11,307 bases of DNA, from contig DAOWHK010000173.1 in the NCBI GenBank assembly GCA_030641465.1, positions 1 through 11,307 of the forward strand. The letters are read 5' to 3'. The notes beneath the pieces were generated by a model, which was given only the letters and a program-made list of their open reading frames with translations, did not search any database and was not told where the DNA came from. The translations under genes and the position numbers were made by a program. The DNA is from Parachlamydiales bacterium. Its GTDB lineage: Bacteria > Chlamydiota > Chlamydiia > Chlamydiales > Simkaniaceae. This document shows, piece by piece, positions 1-6,108 of the stretch (within the stretch, counting starts at the first letter, position 1; each line of letters starts with the position of its first letter).

Positions 1-602
1 AGCATGATGGCAAAATCGCGATCAGGTCTTTTTGTTGCATCAGGTTCACGTTTATGGACTAGGATCATTCCAGTCAGCCCCATTCCTTCTTGAGTCATGG
101 GATCGAAATGGGGATGATACATAAAGGTTCCACTGTCGGGGAAAATAAACTCATAAAGATACGTTTCACCAGGTGGAATAGCAGGCTGCGTTATCCCTGA
201 AACTCCATCCATTCCACAGATGATCAAAACGCCATGCCAGTGGACTGTCGTGGGAGCGGGGAGTTTATTTGTTACATAAATTCTTACTTTATCCCCTTCT
301 GCCACTTCAATCATAGGCCCTGGAACAGAACCATTAAATCCCCAAGTGTGAATAATAAAGCCTGGTGAAACTTCCCAATCAATGGGCTCTGCAGTGAGAT
401 GAAATACCTTAACACCATCGATGACTTTGTAGTTGGCAGTTGATCCGTTCGGAACAACTGCAGGCGTGTAATCTTTATAAGGGATTCCGGGTGGTAAGTT
501 CGCTTTTTCAGCTTGAGCCCAAGGTCTGGAGGAAGTGGTTTCCTTACCATAGGACACATTTGAAAGTAAAACGAGCAAACAAAAGCTGATTAATCTACTC
601 AT
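1..602 (-). CDS. Multicopper oxidase, CopA-like, N-terminal part (runs off left edge)
   Basis: This is the exported N-terminal 200 residues of a copper-dependent oxidase that probably oxidises Cu(I) or other substrates in the periplasm as part of copper resistance. It is open to the left edge, so the C-terminal copper sites are not seen. Residues 1-18 look like a Sec signal peptide (hydrophobic stretch followed by SYG-KE). A first cupredoxin domain follows. HWHG at residues 121-124 and HPH at 163-165 give four of the histidines (H121, H123, H163, H165) that bind the type 2/3 copper centre in this family. MDGVSGITQP (131-140) is typical of the family. The ATG overlaps the last 8 bases of the upstream efflux gene, with an AAGGA ribosome site about 7 bases before it, so the two are probably co-translated. 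A Sec rather than a twin-arginine signal is a mild difference from classical CopA. The family call is firm; the exact substrate is inferred. Confidence 0.9.
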   Translation of the reverse strand, partial: MSRLISFCLLVLLSNVSYGKETTSSRPWAQAEKANLPPGIPYKDYTPAVVPNGSTANYKVIDGVKVFHLTAEPIDWEVSPGFIIHTWGFNGSVPGPMIEVAEGDKVRIYVTNKLPAPTTVHWHGVLIICGMDGVSGITQPAIPPGETYLYEFIFPDSGTFMYHPHFDPMTQEGMGLTGMILVHKREPDATKRPDRDFAIM

Positions 603-2001
603 AATGCTTCCTTAAAGGTATCTCAAATAGTTGTTTTCCAAGAACGTGACCATTCAAAAGCGTTTGAAGTGTCACCTTTGATATCCAATATTCCTGTTGC
701 ATATGAATAGACTGAATTTTTCTCTCTAATTCTTCACGCTTTGCTGAGAGTAGATGAAAAATCCCTAATTGCATGGCATTATGTTGCAAGAGAGTAGAAT
801 GGGTGATCTGTTCAGCTAAAGGAACGATCACTTTCTCTAAATAACGACTTTGTCTATAAGCATTAAGTAGAGAAAATCTAGATGAGCGGGCTTTGGAACG
901 GATTTCTATCGCAAGAGCCGTGTATTGGTTCCATTCTTGCATGATTTTTGCTTGAGCCTTTGCTGAATTGGCCTGACCAAAATCAAATAGAGGAATCGCT
1001 AAGCTAAAGGCTGGACCCACATACCATACACTATCATCTCTTTCACTACTAACACCTACGTCGAGATTAGGAAACACTAGCTTTGTGGTATCAATTCCAA
1101 ATCCAGCGGCTGTTGCTAAAACTCCCTTAAAAGAAACCTTTAGATCGACGCTATTTGCAATTACATCATTTTCAATACCACTAAAGTCCTCTTCTTCTAT
1201 GGGGATTTGTGTCAGCTTCGAGGAAACTTTCCAGTCAATTTGATGCCCCCAAAGCCCCATGAGGATATTGAGCTTTTCCCTTGCTTCTAAGACGGTAATT
1301 TCCCATGAGGCCACTTCGAGTTTTGCTTGTTCAAAGAGAGATCGTTCCAACGATACCTTTAGGTCTTTGATGTTGCCTGCTTCAAATAGCCTTTGGGCTG
1401 CTTCATAAGAAAGCTCTGTTGCCAAAAGAATTTGTTTTTTTAAGTTCCATATCTGCTCTGAAGCTTGGAGTCTATAAAAAGCAATTTTTGTCTCCGCAAT
1501 AACGTCCAAAACCTGGGTAATGACCATGGCTTGTGTCGCTTCTAATTCAGCCTGTGCCAGTCTCTTTTTTAAAGGAATTAGCAGGATTTCTAAAAAATTC
1601 TGAAATAGGCTGATATCAATCAAGTCTGTGACGGCTGATAGGGTAGAAAATCGATAGGAAAATGAGAAGATGGGGTTTTTTAGTAGCCCAGCTTGTGCAA
1701 GTTGTGCTTTAGCAATTCCAAGATTTTCATAGATTGCCTGAAGGTTTTGATTATTAAGCAGAGCGATCTGAACTGCGTATTCTCCTGTTAGCTCTTTTTT
1801 TAGCAATTCCTCTGCTGACAGAGTTGAGAATGAGTCTTGTATGGAAGCATCCCAATAAATGTTTTGACCGGTAAGATCTGTAATATTCTCTTGAACTTGA
1901 GAGAAGGCTGGTTGCGGGTTTGTATCGACTCTCATACAGCCACTTATGAAAAAAATCAAAACAAAAAATGGGAAAACCTTCTGAATGGTGTAGCTGAACA
2001 T
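595..2001 (-). CDS. TolC/CusC-family outer-membrane efflux lipoprotein
   Basis: This is probably the outer-membrane channel of a tripartite (RND-type) metal efflux system, carrying substrate from the periplasm across the outer membrane. With the ATG at 2001 the protein has 468 residues, usual for the family. It has a hydrophobic signal followed by the lipobox ISGC (Cys22), so it should be lipid-anchored. The segment AVQIALLNNQNLQAIYE and the following AQLAQAGLLKNP are the conserved start of the first helical repeat in metal-associated TolC proteins. The second repeat includes GPAFSLAIPLFDFGQANSAKAQA. Long helical stretches without transmembrane helices fit the periplasmic barrel. An in-frame TTG at 2019 would add six residues but has no ribosome site. 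The ATG has AGAGG only 3-4 bases upstream, so translation may depend on the upstream overlapping ORF. The stop overlaps the oxidase start. No inner-membrane pump or adaptor is in the window, so metal specificity is inferred from the neighbouring oxidase. Confidence 0.88.
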   Translation of the reverse strand: MFSYTIQKVFPFFVLIFFISGCMRVDTNPQPAFSQVQENITDLTGQNIYWDASIQDSFSTLSAEELLKKELTGEYAVQIALLNNQNLQAIYENLGIAKAQLAQAGLLKNPIFSFSYRFSTLSAVTDLIDISLFQNFLEILLIPLKKRLAQAELEATQAMVITQVLDVIAETKIAFYRLQASEQIWNLKKQILLATELSYEAAQRLFEAGNIKDLKVSLERSLFEQAKLEVASWEITVLEAREKLNILMGLWGHQIDWKVSSKLTQIPIEEEDFSGIENDVIANSVDLKVSFKGVLATAAGFGIDTTKLVFPNLDVGVSSERDDSVWYVGPAFSLAIPLFDFGQANSAKAQAKIMQEWNQYTALAIEIRSKARSSRFSLLNAYRQSRYLEKVIVPLAEQITHSTLLQHNAMQLGIFHLLSAKREELERKIQSIHMQQEYWISKVTLQTLLNGHVLGKQLFEIPLRKHYE

Positions 2002-2188
2002 CGGCCTCTTGTTTTTCAATTTCGTTGCTTTCAGAAATATCCAATATTGGTGATAGCTCTATCTTAGAAACTTTTGAATTAGAAGAGGCTGGATGATTTT
2101 GAGTTTGAATAGGAATCTTATAACTTGCGCATCCTCCCATGAAAAGGAACATTAGAAAGGAAATGGTTTTTACTGATAATTGACACAT
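1754..2188 (-). CDS. Small lipoprotein at head of copper operon, with out-of-frame extension into the efflux gene
   Basis: The first gene of the presumed copper operon begins MCQLSVKTIS and has a hydrophobic signal ending in a lipobox (MGGC, Cys20), so it is predicted to be a lipoprotein. The following NHPASSN stretch and a short histidine pair (LHHSE, residues 66-70) resemble, from memory, small lipoproteins found before TolC genes in heavy-metal operons. The open frame reaches 144 residues, but everything after about residue 62 lies over the start of the efflux gene in a different frame. The amino acids there (Arg/Ser-rich, ending in RSSDRSA) look like an accidental reading. The ancestral protein was probably about 65-75 residues and a stop may have been lost or shifted. 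There is no clear Shine-Dalgarno sequence before the ATG. The lipoprotein nature is visible; the metal role is inferred from context. Confidence 0.55.
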   Translation of the reverse strand: MCQLSVKTISFLMFLFMGGCASYKIPIQTQNHPASSNSKVSKIELSPILDISESNEIEKQEADVQLHHSEGFPIFCFDFFHKWLYESRYKPATSLLSSSREYYRSYRSKHLLGCFHTRLILNSVSRGIAKKRANRRIRSSDRSA

Positions 2189-2380
2189 GATTTGCTTTTA
2201 AATGAAAATAAGATTTATAAGCAATTTAAGAAATGGTTATAAAATGAATTGAACTATTCCTGTTATTTCCTTGAAGATAGGTGTTTTATTTGCACCCCAT
2301 TTTTTTGGACTTTGTTGTTGTGTTGCTATTCACTTCCGTTGTTTTACAACTCCTTCAGCCTTACATTTGGATATAGTTTT

Positions 2381-2423
2381 TAATACCCCTTCGTATTAGC
2401 AATGCCTCTCATAAATAGAGGCA
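2381..2423. repeat. Two adjacent hairpins in the divergent region
   Basis: The first inverted repeat is TAATAC (2381-2386) with GTATTA (2393-2398) around a 6-base spacer. The second, four bases later, is TGCCTCT (2403-2409) with AGAGGCA (2417-2423) around a 7-base spacer. Both are perfect. Neither is followed by a clear T-run on either strand, so they are poor intrinsic terminators. They could be regulator binding sites in the divergent control region or part of a structured RNA. The structure is visible; its function is unknown. Confidence 0.4.
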
Positions 2424-2644
2424 AAAGATCGCGTATTTATGTAGAGGATTGATTGGTATTATTTTAGTATTTGATGAATTATGTTTTCAAAATCGAGGCT
2501 TGGATTTTCAATGCAAAGACGCAAAAAGCAATATCCATTTTTTCATATATTCACCCTCGTTGAAAAATAAGAATACTAGATCATATGAGGATATTGTGCA
2601 ATCAGCAGCTTATGAGAATAGTTCTTAATGCTAGATGAAAAATC

Positions 2645-2684
2645 CTTTTTTTTTATGCATACACGCATTAGTGTAAAAAAAAAG
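2645..2684. repeat. T9/A9 homopolymer inverted repeat just before the cyclase ribosome site
   Basis: An 11-base perfect inverted repeat is formed by C-T9-A (2645-2655) and T-A9-G (2674-2684). The 18 bases between contain the smaller match TGC/GCA around ATACAC. The right arm ends 6 bases before the GGAG ribosome site (2691-2694) of the adenylate cyclase gene. Transcribed, it would form a U9:A9 helix next to the ribosome site. Tracts of nine identical bases also tend to slip during replication, so the spacing here may vary between isolates. Confidence 0.6.
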
Positions 2685-2700
2685 CCCTGTGGAGTTTGTT

Positions 2701-4137
2701 ATGGCATCAGATAAGAAATTACATTTAAAAAAAGATCGATTTTTAAGGTATTTTTTTATCTTTTTGGGACTATTAATTGTTTCATTATTAGTCTGTCTTT
2801 TTGTTCTTAGACATGTAGCGACTCTTCAAGAGCAAAGTGATAACGAGCGGTTAGAATCTTACTTATTAGCTGATGAGCTTAGGCAGTCTTCAGATGATTT
2901 GACCAAAATGATTCGACTATATGTCATGACTGGAGATGAGCATTACAAACAATACTTTTTTGAAATTTTAGCAATACGAAGAGGGGAGTCAGTTCTCCCT
3001 GAAAAATATCATCAAATTTATTGGGACTTGATTGTTCCTGGAACTCCGAGGCCCCGCGCAGGCACTCAAAAACAAGCGCTAAAGCAGAGATTAATTGACC
3101 ATGGGTTTACCCTTGAAGAATTTGCCCTTTTGGAAAAAGCCGAACATGCAAGCGATAAGCTCGCTCTATTAGAAATGGATGCAATCAATGCTATGGAAGG
3201 AAAAATAGAGGATTCTAATGGCATAACAACTCCTAATCCCGAATTAGCTAGGAAGATTGTATTCGGCAAAAAATACTTTGAAATGAAGCGGCAGGTGATG
3301 ATTCCTCTGCAAGAGTTTTATGACAAAGTGGAAATTCGGACCAAGCAAAAAGCTCATCTGCTTCATCAAGAAATGCTTCTTACAATTAGCGTTGCAATTA
3401 TTCTTTCTGCTCTTTCCACTATAGTGATGTTGATTTCTATTTATAAAGCCCTCACTACTCTTTCAAAAGTGACAAGTGATAATGAAACACTTCTTCTAAA
3501 TGTATTGCCATCGCCCATTGCAGACCGCCTAAAACTAGGAGAAGAGCCTATAGCAGATGAAATTCCGCAAGCAAGTGTACTGTTTGCAGATATTGTAAAT
3601 TTCACGCAAATCACAACCCAATTAGGGGCCACTAAAATGGTGCAAATGCTCAATACTCTTTTTGATGAATTTGACACCCTTTCAGAAAAGTATGAAGTAG
3701 AAAAGGTCAAAACAATCGGCGATAACTATATGGCTGCTTCAGGGATTCCAATAGAGATACCTGATCATGCTCAGCATTTAGCGGATTTTGCCTTAGCAAT
3801 CTTAGAAAAAATTCAAGAATTCAATAAGAATCATCAGACAGATTTTAATGTTCGCATAGGAATGACCTATGGAGCCGTGATTGCAGGAGTTATAGGCCAC
3901 AAAAAATTTATCTACGATGTATGGGGAGAAGTTGTGAACATCGCAAGCCGTATGGAATCAACAGGAGAAAGTGGCAAAATCCAGATCACAGAAAAGATGG
4001 CCATGATGCTTTCTGACCTATTTATTGTGGAAAAAAATAAAGAAATTGATGTGAAAGGGATTGGGAAAATGGAAACTTTTTTCCTAATCGGGCGCAAAAC
4101 AAAAAAAGTGCAGACTCAAGGTCAAGATGTAACCTAA
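2701..4137 (+). CDS. Membrane-anchored class III adenylate cyclase with extracytoplasmic sensor domain
   Basis: This protein is predicted to make cAMP from ATP in response to an extracytoplasmic signal. The ATG at 2701 is chosen because GGAG lies 6 bases upstream; a GTG at 2689 would overlap that site. The protein has 478 residues. Transmembrane helix 1 is at about 17-36, a helical sensor at about 38-225, transmembrane helix 2 at 226-248, a short linker (NVLPSPIADRL), and then the cyclase domain to about 470. Catalytic residues are complete: metal-binding D297 (FADIVNFT) and D341 (GDNYMAASG), adenine-selecting K337 and D406 (YDVWG), and transition-state N413 and R417 (VNIASR). The Lys/Asp pair favours adenylate over guanylate cyclase. 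The sensor (SSDDLTKMIRLYVMTGD, later IYWDLIVPG) matches a domain I recall from bacterial cyclases and sensor kinases. Its ligand is unknown. No cAMP receptor gene is visible in the window. Confidence 0.9.
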   Translation: MASDKKLHLKKDRFLRYFFIFLGLLIVSLLVCLFVLRHVATLQEQSDNERLESYLLADELRQSSDDLTKMIRLYVMTGDEHYKQYFFEILAIRRGESVLPEKYHQIYWDLIVPGTPRPRAGTQKQALKQRLIDHGFTLEEFALLEKAEHASDKLALLEMDAINAMEGKIEDSNGITTPNPELARKIVFGKKYFEMKRQVMIPLQEFYDKVEIRTKQKAHLLHQEMLLTISVAIILSALSTIVMLISIYKALTTLSKVTSDNETLLLNVLPSPIADRLKLGEEPIADEIPQASVLFADIVNFTQITTQLGATKMVQMLNTLFDEFDTLSEKYEVEKVKTIGDNYMAASGIPIEIPDHAQHLADFALAILEKIQEFNKNHQTDFNVRIGMTYGAVIAGVIGHKKFIYDVWGEVVNIASRMESTGESGKIQITEKMAMMLSDLFIVEKNKEIDVKGIGKMETFFLIGRKTKKVQTQGQDVT

Positions 4138-4144
4138 GTCTGCA
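4095..4144 (-). terminator. Intrinsic terminator for the leftward orphan gene, inside the cyclase 3' end
   Basis: Read on the minus strand, an 8-base perfect stem (TGCAGACT, 4144-4137, with AGTCTGCA, 4116-4109) is extended by an inner 4-base stem (AGGT/ACCT, 4135-4132 with 4122-4119) around a 9-base loop. It is followed by CTTTTTTTGTTTT (4108-4096). This is a good intrinsic terminator shape about 35 bases after the stop of the orphan gene at 4179. The T-run lies in sequence that codes for lysines at the end of the cyclase, and the hairpin covers the cyclase stop codon. In the plus direction it lacks a T-tail, so it should work for the minus strand only. Confidence 0.72.
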
Positions 4145-4178
4145 AAAGACAAGCTTTTACTGTAATTCCAATGAGAAA

Positions 4179-4877
4179 TTAGAGTAAATGACTAAAAATG
4201 ATATTTTTTTGAACTTTTAAGTCAGGTAACGAATCAGTGGAAAGAAGAAGACTATCTTCAATCAATGCTTTTCCCCCAAGAATTTTTCCAAGAGCAAGAA
4301 GGGATGGACAAAGTGTTGATTGCTCTTCAGGGGAAAATGCCTTCATAACTCGTTCTTTGCACATTATAACTTTAAAAGATTTTTCAAGATCTAGAAGACC
4401 CATAGCATATGGATGAGCATGACTCAGGGCTTCTTTAATTGTAGAATTATCCATGTGTTTTTTTAATACGCTTAGATGAGGCAGGGCAAGTTGATTTAAC
4501 AGATTGAACTGATCCATAGAGATCATTGAATCTGTGAGTTTTGCTTGGTAATTTGCACAAGCTTTCAGTTCTACCAATTTATCTCTAAGTCCCAGGTGCT
4601 GCTCAGCAGAGATTACATTTTTTTCAAACAGGTATTTAATCAATGGAAGGGTGTCCTTTAGCGGGATAATAATTCGGTTTGTTAAATTACGATCCATGCG
4701 TGTGTAAACTACTTTAGGATTAAATCTGTTAAGTTCACATTCTGCTAGTCGCTTATTGAAGGATGCATCTCTATTAGTCGGTTCGAGGTACATGTAATTA
4801 TTGTCTGGATCATATCGATCAGTAAGAAAATATATTGATGAGAAAGGTATGGTTTCTAATCCTGAAGCAATGGCCAT
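4179..4877 (-). CDS. Orphan soluble helical protein, unknown function
   Basis: I do not recognise this 232-residue protein. It has no signal peptide and no transmembrane segment. Composition suggests a mostly helical soluble protein, with leucine-rich stretches at about 74-110 and 120-165. Cysteines at 47, 107, 173 and 190 are not arranged as an obvious metal site. The N-terminal segment (about 15-60) is rich in Tyr, Asp, Asn and Arg and may be a separate unit. The start is well supported: AAAGGA lies about 8 bases before the ATG. It is a single gene, divergent from the putative glycosyltransferase, and ends at a terminator inside the convergent cyclase gene. Lineage-restricted proteins of this kind are common in intracellular bacteria and some are secreted effectors, but nothing in the sequence proves that. 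The gene is real; its function is unknown. Confidence 0.75.
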   Translation of the reverse strand: MAIASGLETIPFSSIYFLTDRYDPDNNYMYLEPTNRDASFNKRLAECELNRFNPKVVYTRMDRNLTNRIIIPLKDTLPLIKYLFEKNVISAEQHLGLRDKLVELKACANYQAKLTDSMISMDQFNLLNQLALPHLSVLKKHMDNSTIKEALSHAHPYAMGLLDLEKSFKVIMCKERVMKAFSPEEQSTLCPSLLALGKILGGKALIEDSLLLSTDSLPDLKVQKNIIFSHLL

Positions 4878-4911
4878 TATGTATTCCTTTGGGTTTTATA
4901 TGTTATGAAAG

Positions 4912-4942
4912 TGGAACTTTATAGGTAATGCCTAGATATAAT
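4912..4942 (+). promoter_or_regulatory. Candidate promoter of the putative glycosyltransferase gene
   Basis: A perfect -10 hexamer TATAAT is at 4937-4942. A weak -35-like TGGAAC is at 4912-4917, with a long 19-base spacer. It lies about 90 bases before the ATG at 5033, in the divergent gap with the orphan gene. The -10 is good and the -35 is poor, so the call is tentative. Confidence 0.35.
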
Positions 4943-5032
4943 GCAATGGAAGAGTGCTTGAAGTATTCCCCGTAAGTTGGCAAAATCCACAGGAAAAAAA
5001 CATCCATAATCACTTTGAAGGGGAGAATAATT

Positions 5033-6097
5033 ATGGCAATCCAATCAACAGTCCAATTTATTACATATGATGTTGACAGCGCGATGCATTTTGATGAATT
5101 TGCAACACATTTATCAGAAAGAGGGCATGAAGTAAGGGTCTATGTTTCTCTACAGGCTACGGCTCAATTTAAGATGTTTCAAGGAGAAAAAATTCCTTTT
5201 GAGAGTATTGATGAAAAAGCAATGGAGATTGCTCAAAAATGTAAGGAACTTGGAGGCGTTGTCATCACAGGCGTCAGGCATGCATTTGATATTCAGATGC
5301 AAAATGCGCTTAAAGAGTGTGCTCCAGACGTTTATCGTTTGGTCTATTATGATCATCTAGAGGCGCATGTTTCAGAAACCGCTGCACATGTCATGCTTCT
5401 TGCAAATCGAGTTCTGTTTGCGAGCGCAAATGTACTGAAAATGCCTTTTGTTGCCGTGCTTGCACCAGCTGCTAAAAGAGAAATTGGTTTTTATCCCAAA
5501 AAAGATGCTGAGGAGATCGCAAGCCGCAGAGTTTTAGAAGCAGAGAGTGTAAGAAAAGCTTTTTTCTTTCAAAATGATTTTGAAGATACTGGTCAAAAAT
5601 TTTTAGTATATCTGGGTGGAAAGAGTGAAGCTTATTTTGAAGAAGCATTCCCAGCTTTTATTGCTATGCTAAATGATGAAGTATTACAGAGTACTATTGT
5701 GATATTACATATACATGAAGATGTTCCAGGAAGTGCTGCTGATCAGGCTCTTTTTGAGGAAAAAGCAAAGCAGTCAAAGTTTGCTGCGAACTTCATTATT
5801 TCTGAAGTTCCAAGAGAAGATGTGTTAGTACTTGCAAGCACGATTATCTACTATGAAACAGATATGGCACCTCTGTTTGCTTTTTCTGAAATACCGATCA
5901 TACATGTCGGACATACTCCTAATGAGGATATTTTAGTAGCAAATAGACTTTGCTCGGTCGCAACAAATCCCGCGGAGTTTGCACGGGCTATTGAAGATAC
6001 AAGCTCGGTACCTTTAGATTATGAAAGAGTTATTCATGAAAAACTTGGAATGCGAAGTGATTGGTCAGAGCGTCTTGAATCAGCAATTATTCCATAA
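5033..6097 (+). CDS. Putative GT-B-fold glycosyltransferase-like protein
   Basis: This is a 354-residue cytoplasmic protein. The start is the ATG at 5033, because AAGGGGAG sits 7 bases upstream; an upstream in-frame TTG at 5015 would include that site. The N-terminal half looks like a Rossmann-type domain: a first strand (VQFITYDVDS), a helix and ERGHEVRVYVS (29-39), the pattern seen at the start of GT-B glycosyltransferases. A second domain begins near 189 (KFLVYLGG), with strands TIVILHIHE and NFIISEVP. A late segment, TIIYYETDMAPLFAFSEIPIIHVGH (270-294), resembles the donor-binding region of that fold, where a conserved acidic residue and a short Pro/hydrophobic strand recur. No signal or transmembrane segment is present. 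Donor and acceptor sugars cannot be told. It converges with brnQ, with 11 bases between the stops. The gene is certain; the GT-B call is an inference from fold-like patterns. Confidence 0.5.
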   Translation: MAIQSTVQFITYDVDSAMHFDEFATHLSERGHEVRVYVSLQATAQFKMFQGEKIPFESIDEKAMEIAQKCKELGGVVITGVRHAFDIQMQNALKECAPDVYRLVYYDHLEAHVSETAAHVMLLANRVLFASANVLKMPFVAVLAPAAKREIGFYPKKDAEEIASRRVLEAESVRKAFFFQNDFEDTGQKFLVYLGGKSEAYFEEAFPAFIAMLNDEVLQSTIVILHIHEDVPGSAADQALFEEKAKQSKFAANFIISEVPREDVLVLASTIIYYETDMAPLFAFSEIPIIHVGHTPNEDILVANRLCSVATNPAEFARAIEDTSSVPLDYERVIHEKLGMRSDWSERLESAIIP

Positions 6098-6108
6098 AAT
6101 TTGTAAAT

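Larger units (their letters stand above)
2189..2700. other. Long divergent intergenic region, no convincing gene
   Basis: This stretch of about 500 bases separates the copper operon (leftward) from the adenylate cyclase (rightward), so it should carry both promoters. I could not pick a convincing -35/-10 pair for either gene. It does contain two adjacent hairpins (2381-2398 and 2403-2423) and a T9/A9 inverted repeat (2645-2684), listed separately. The longest ATG frame I noticed is 29 codons (2481-2570), has no ribosome site and is not credible as a gene. No tRNA-like fold was recognised. The length is large for this otherwise compact window, so a small RNA or a decayed gene cannot be excluded. 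Confidence 0.6.

Noticed and set aside
311..559. Leftward ORF of 82 codons
   Set aside because: It lies in another frame of the multicopper oxidase, whose copper-binding motifs clearly mark the real frame.
2002..2019. TTG start adding six residues to the efflux lipoprotein
   Set aside because: No ribosome site before it; the ATG at 2001 has AGAGG upstream and leaves an intact signal peptide.
1837..2067. Rightward ORF of 76 codons
   Set aside because: It is antisense to the efflux gene start and the lipoprotein, with no ribosome site or family resemblance.
2481..2570. 29-codon ATG frame in the divergent gap
   Set aside because: No ribosome site and an ordinary AT-rich composition; its length is expected by chance.
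2689..2700. GTG start adding four residues to the adenylate cyclase
   Set aside because: It would overlap the GGAG site that fits the ATG at 2701.
5015..5032. TTG start adding six residues to the glycosyltransferase-like protein
   Set aside because: The added codons are the ribosome site (AAGGGGAG) of the ATG at 5033.
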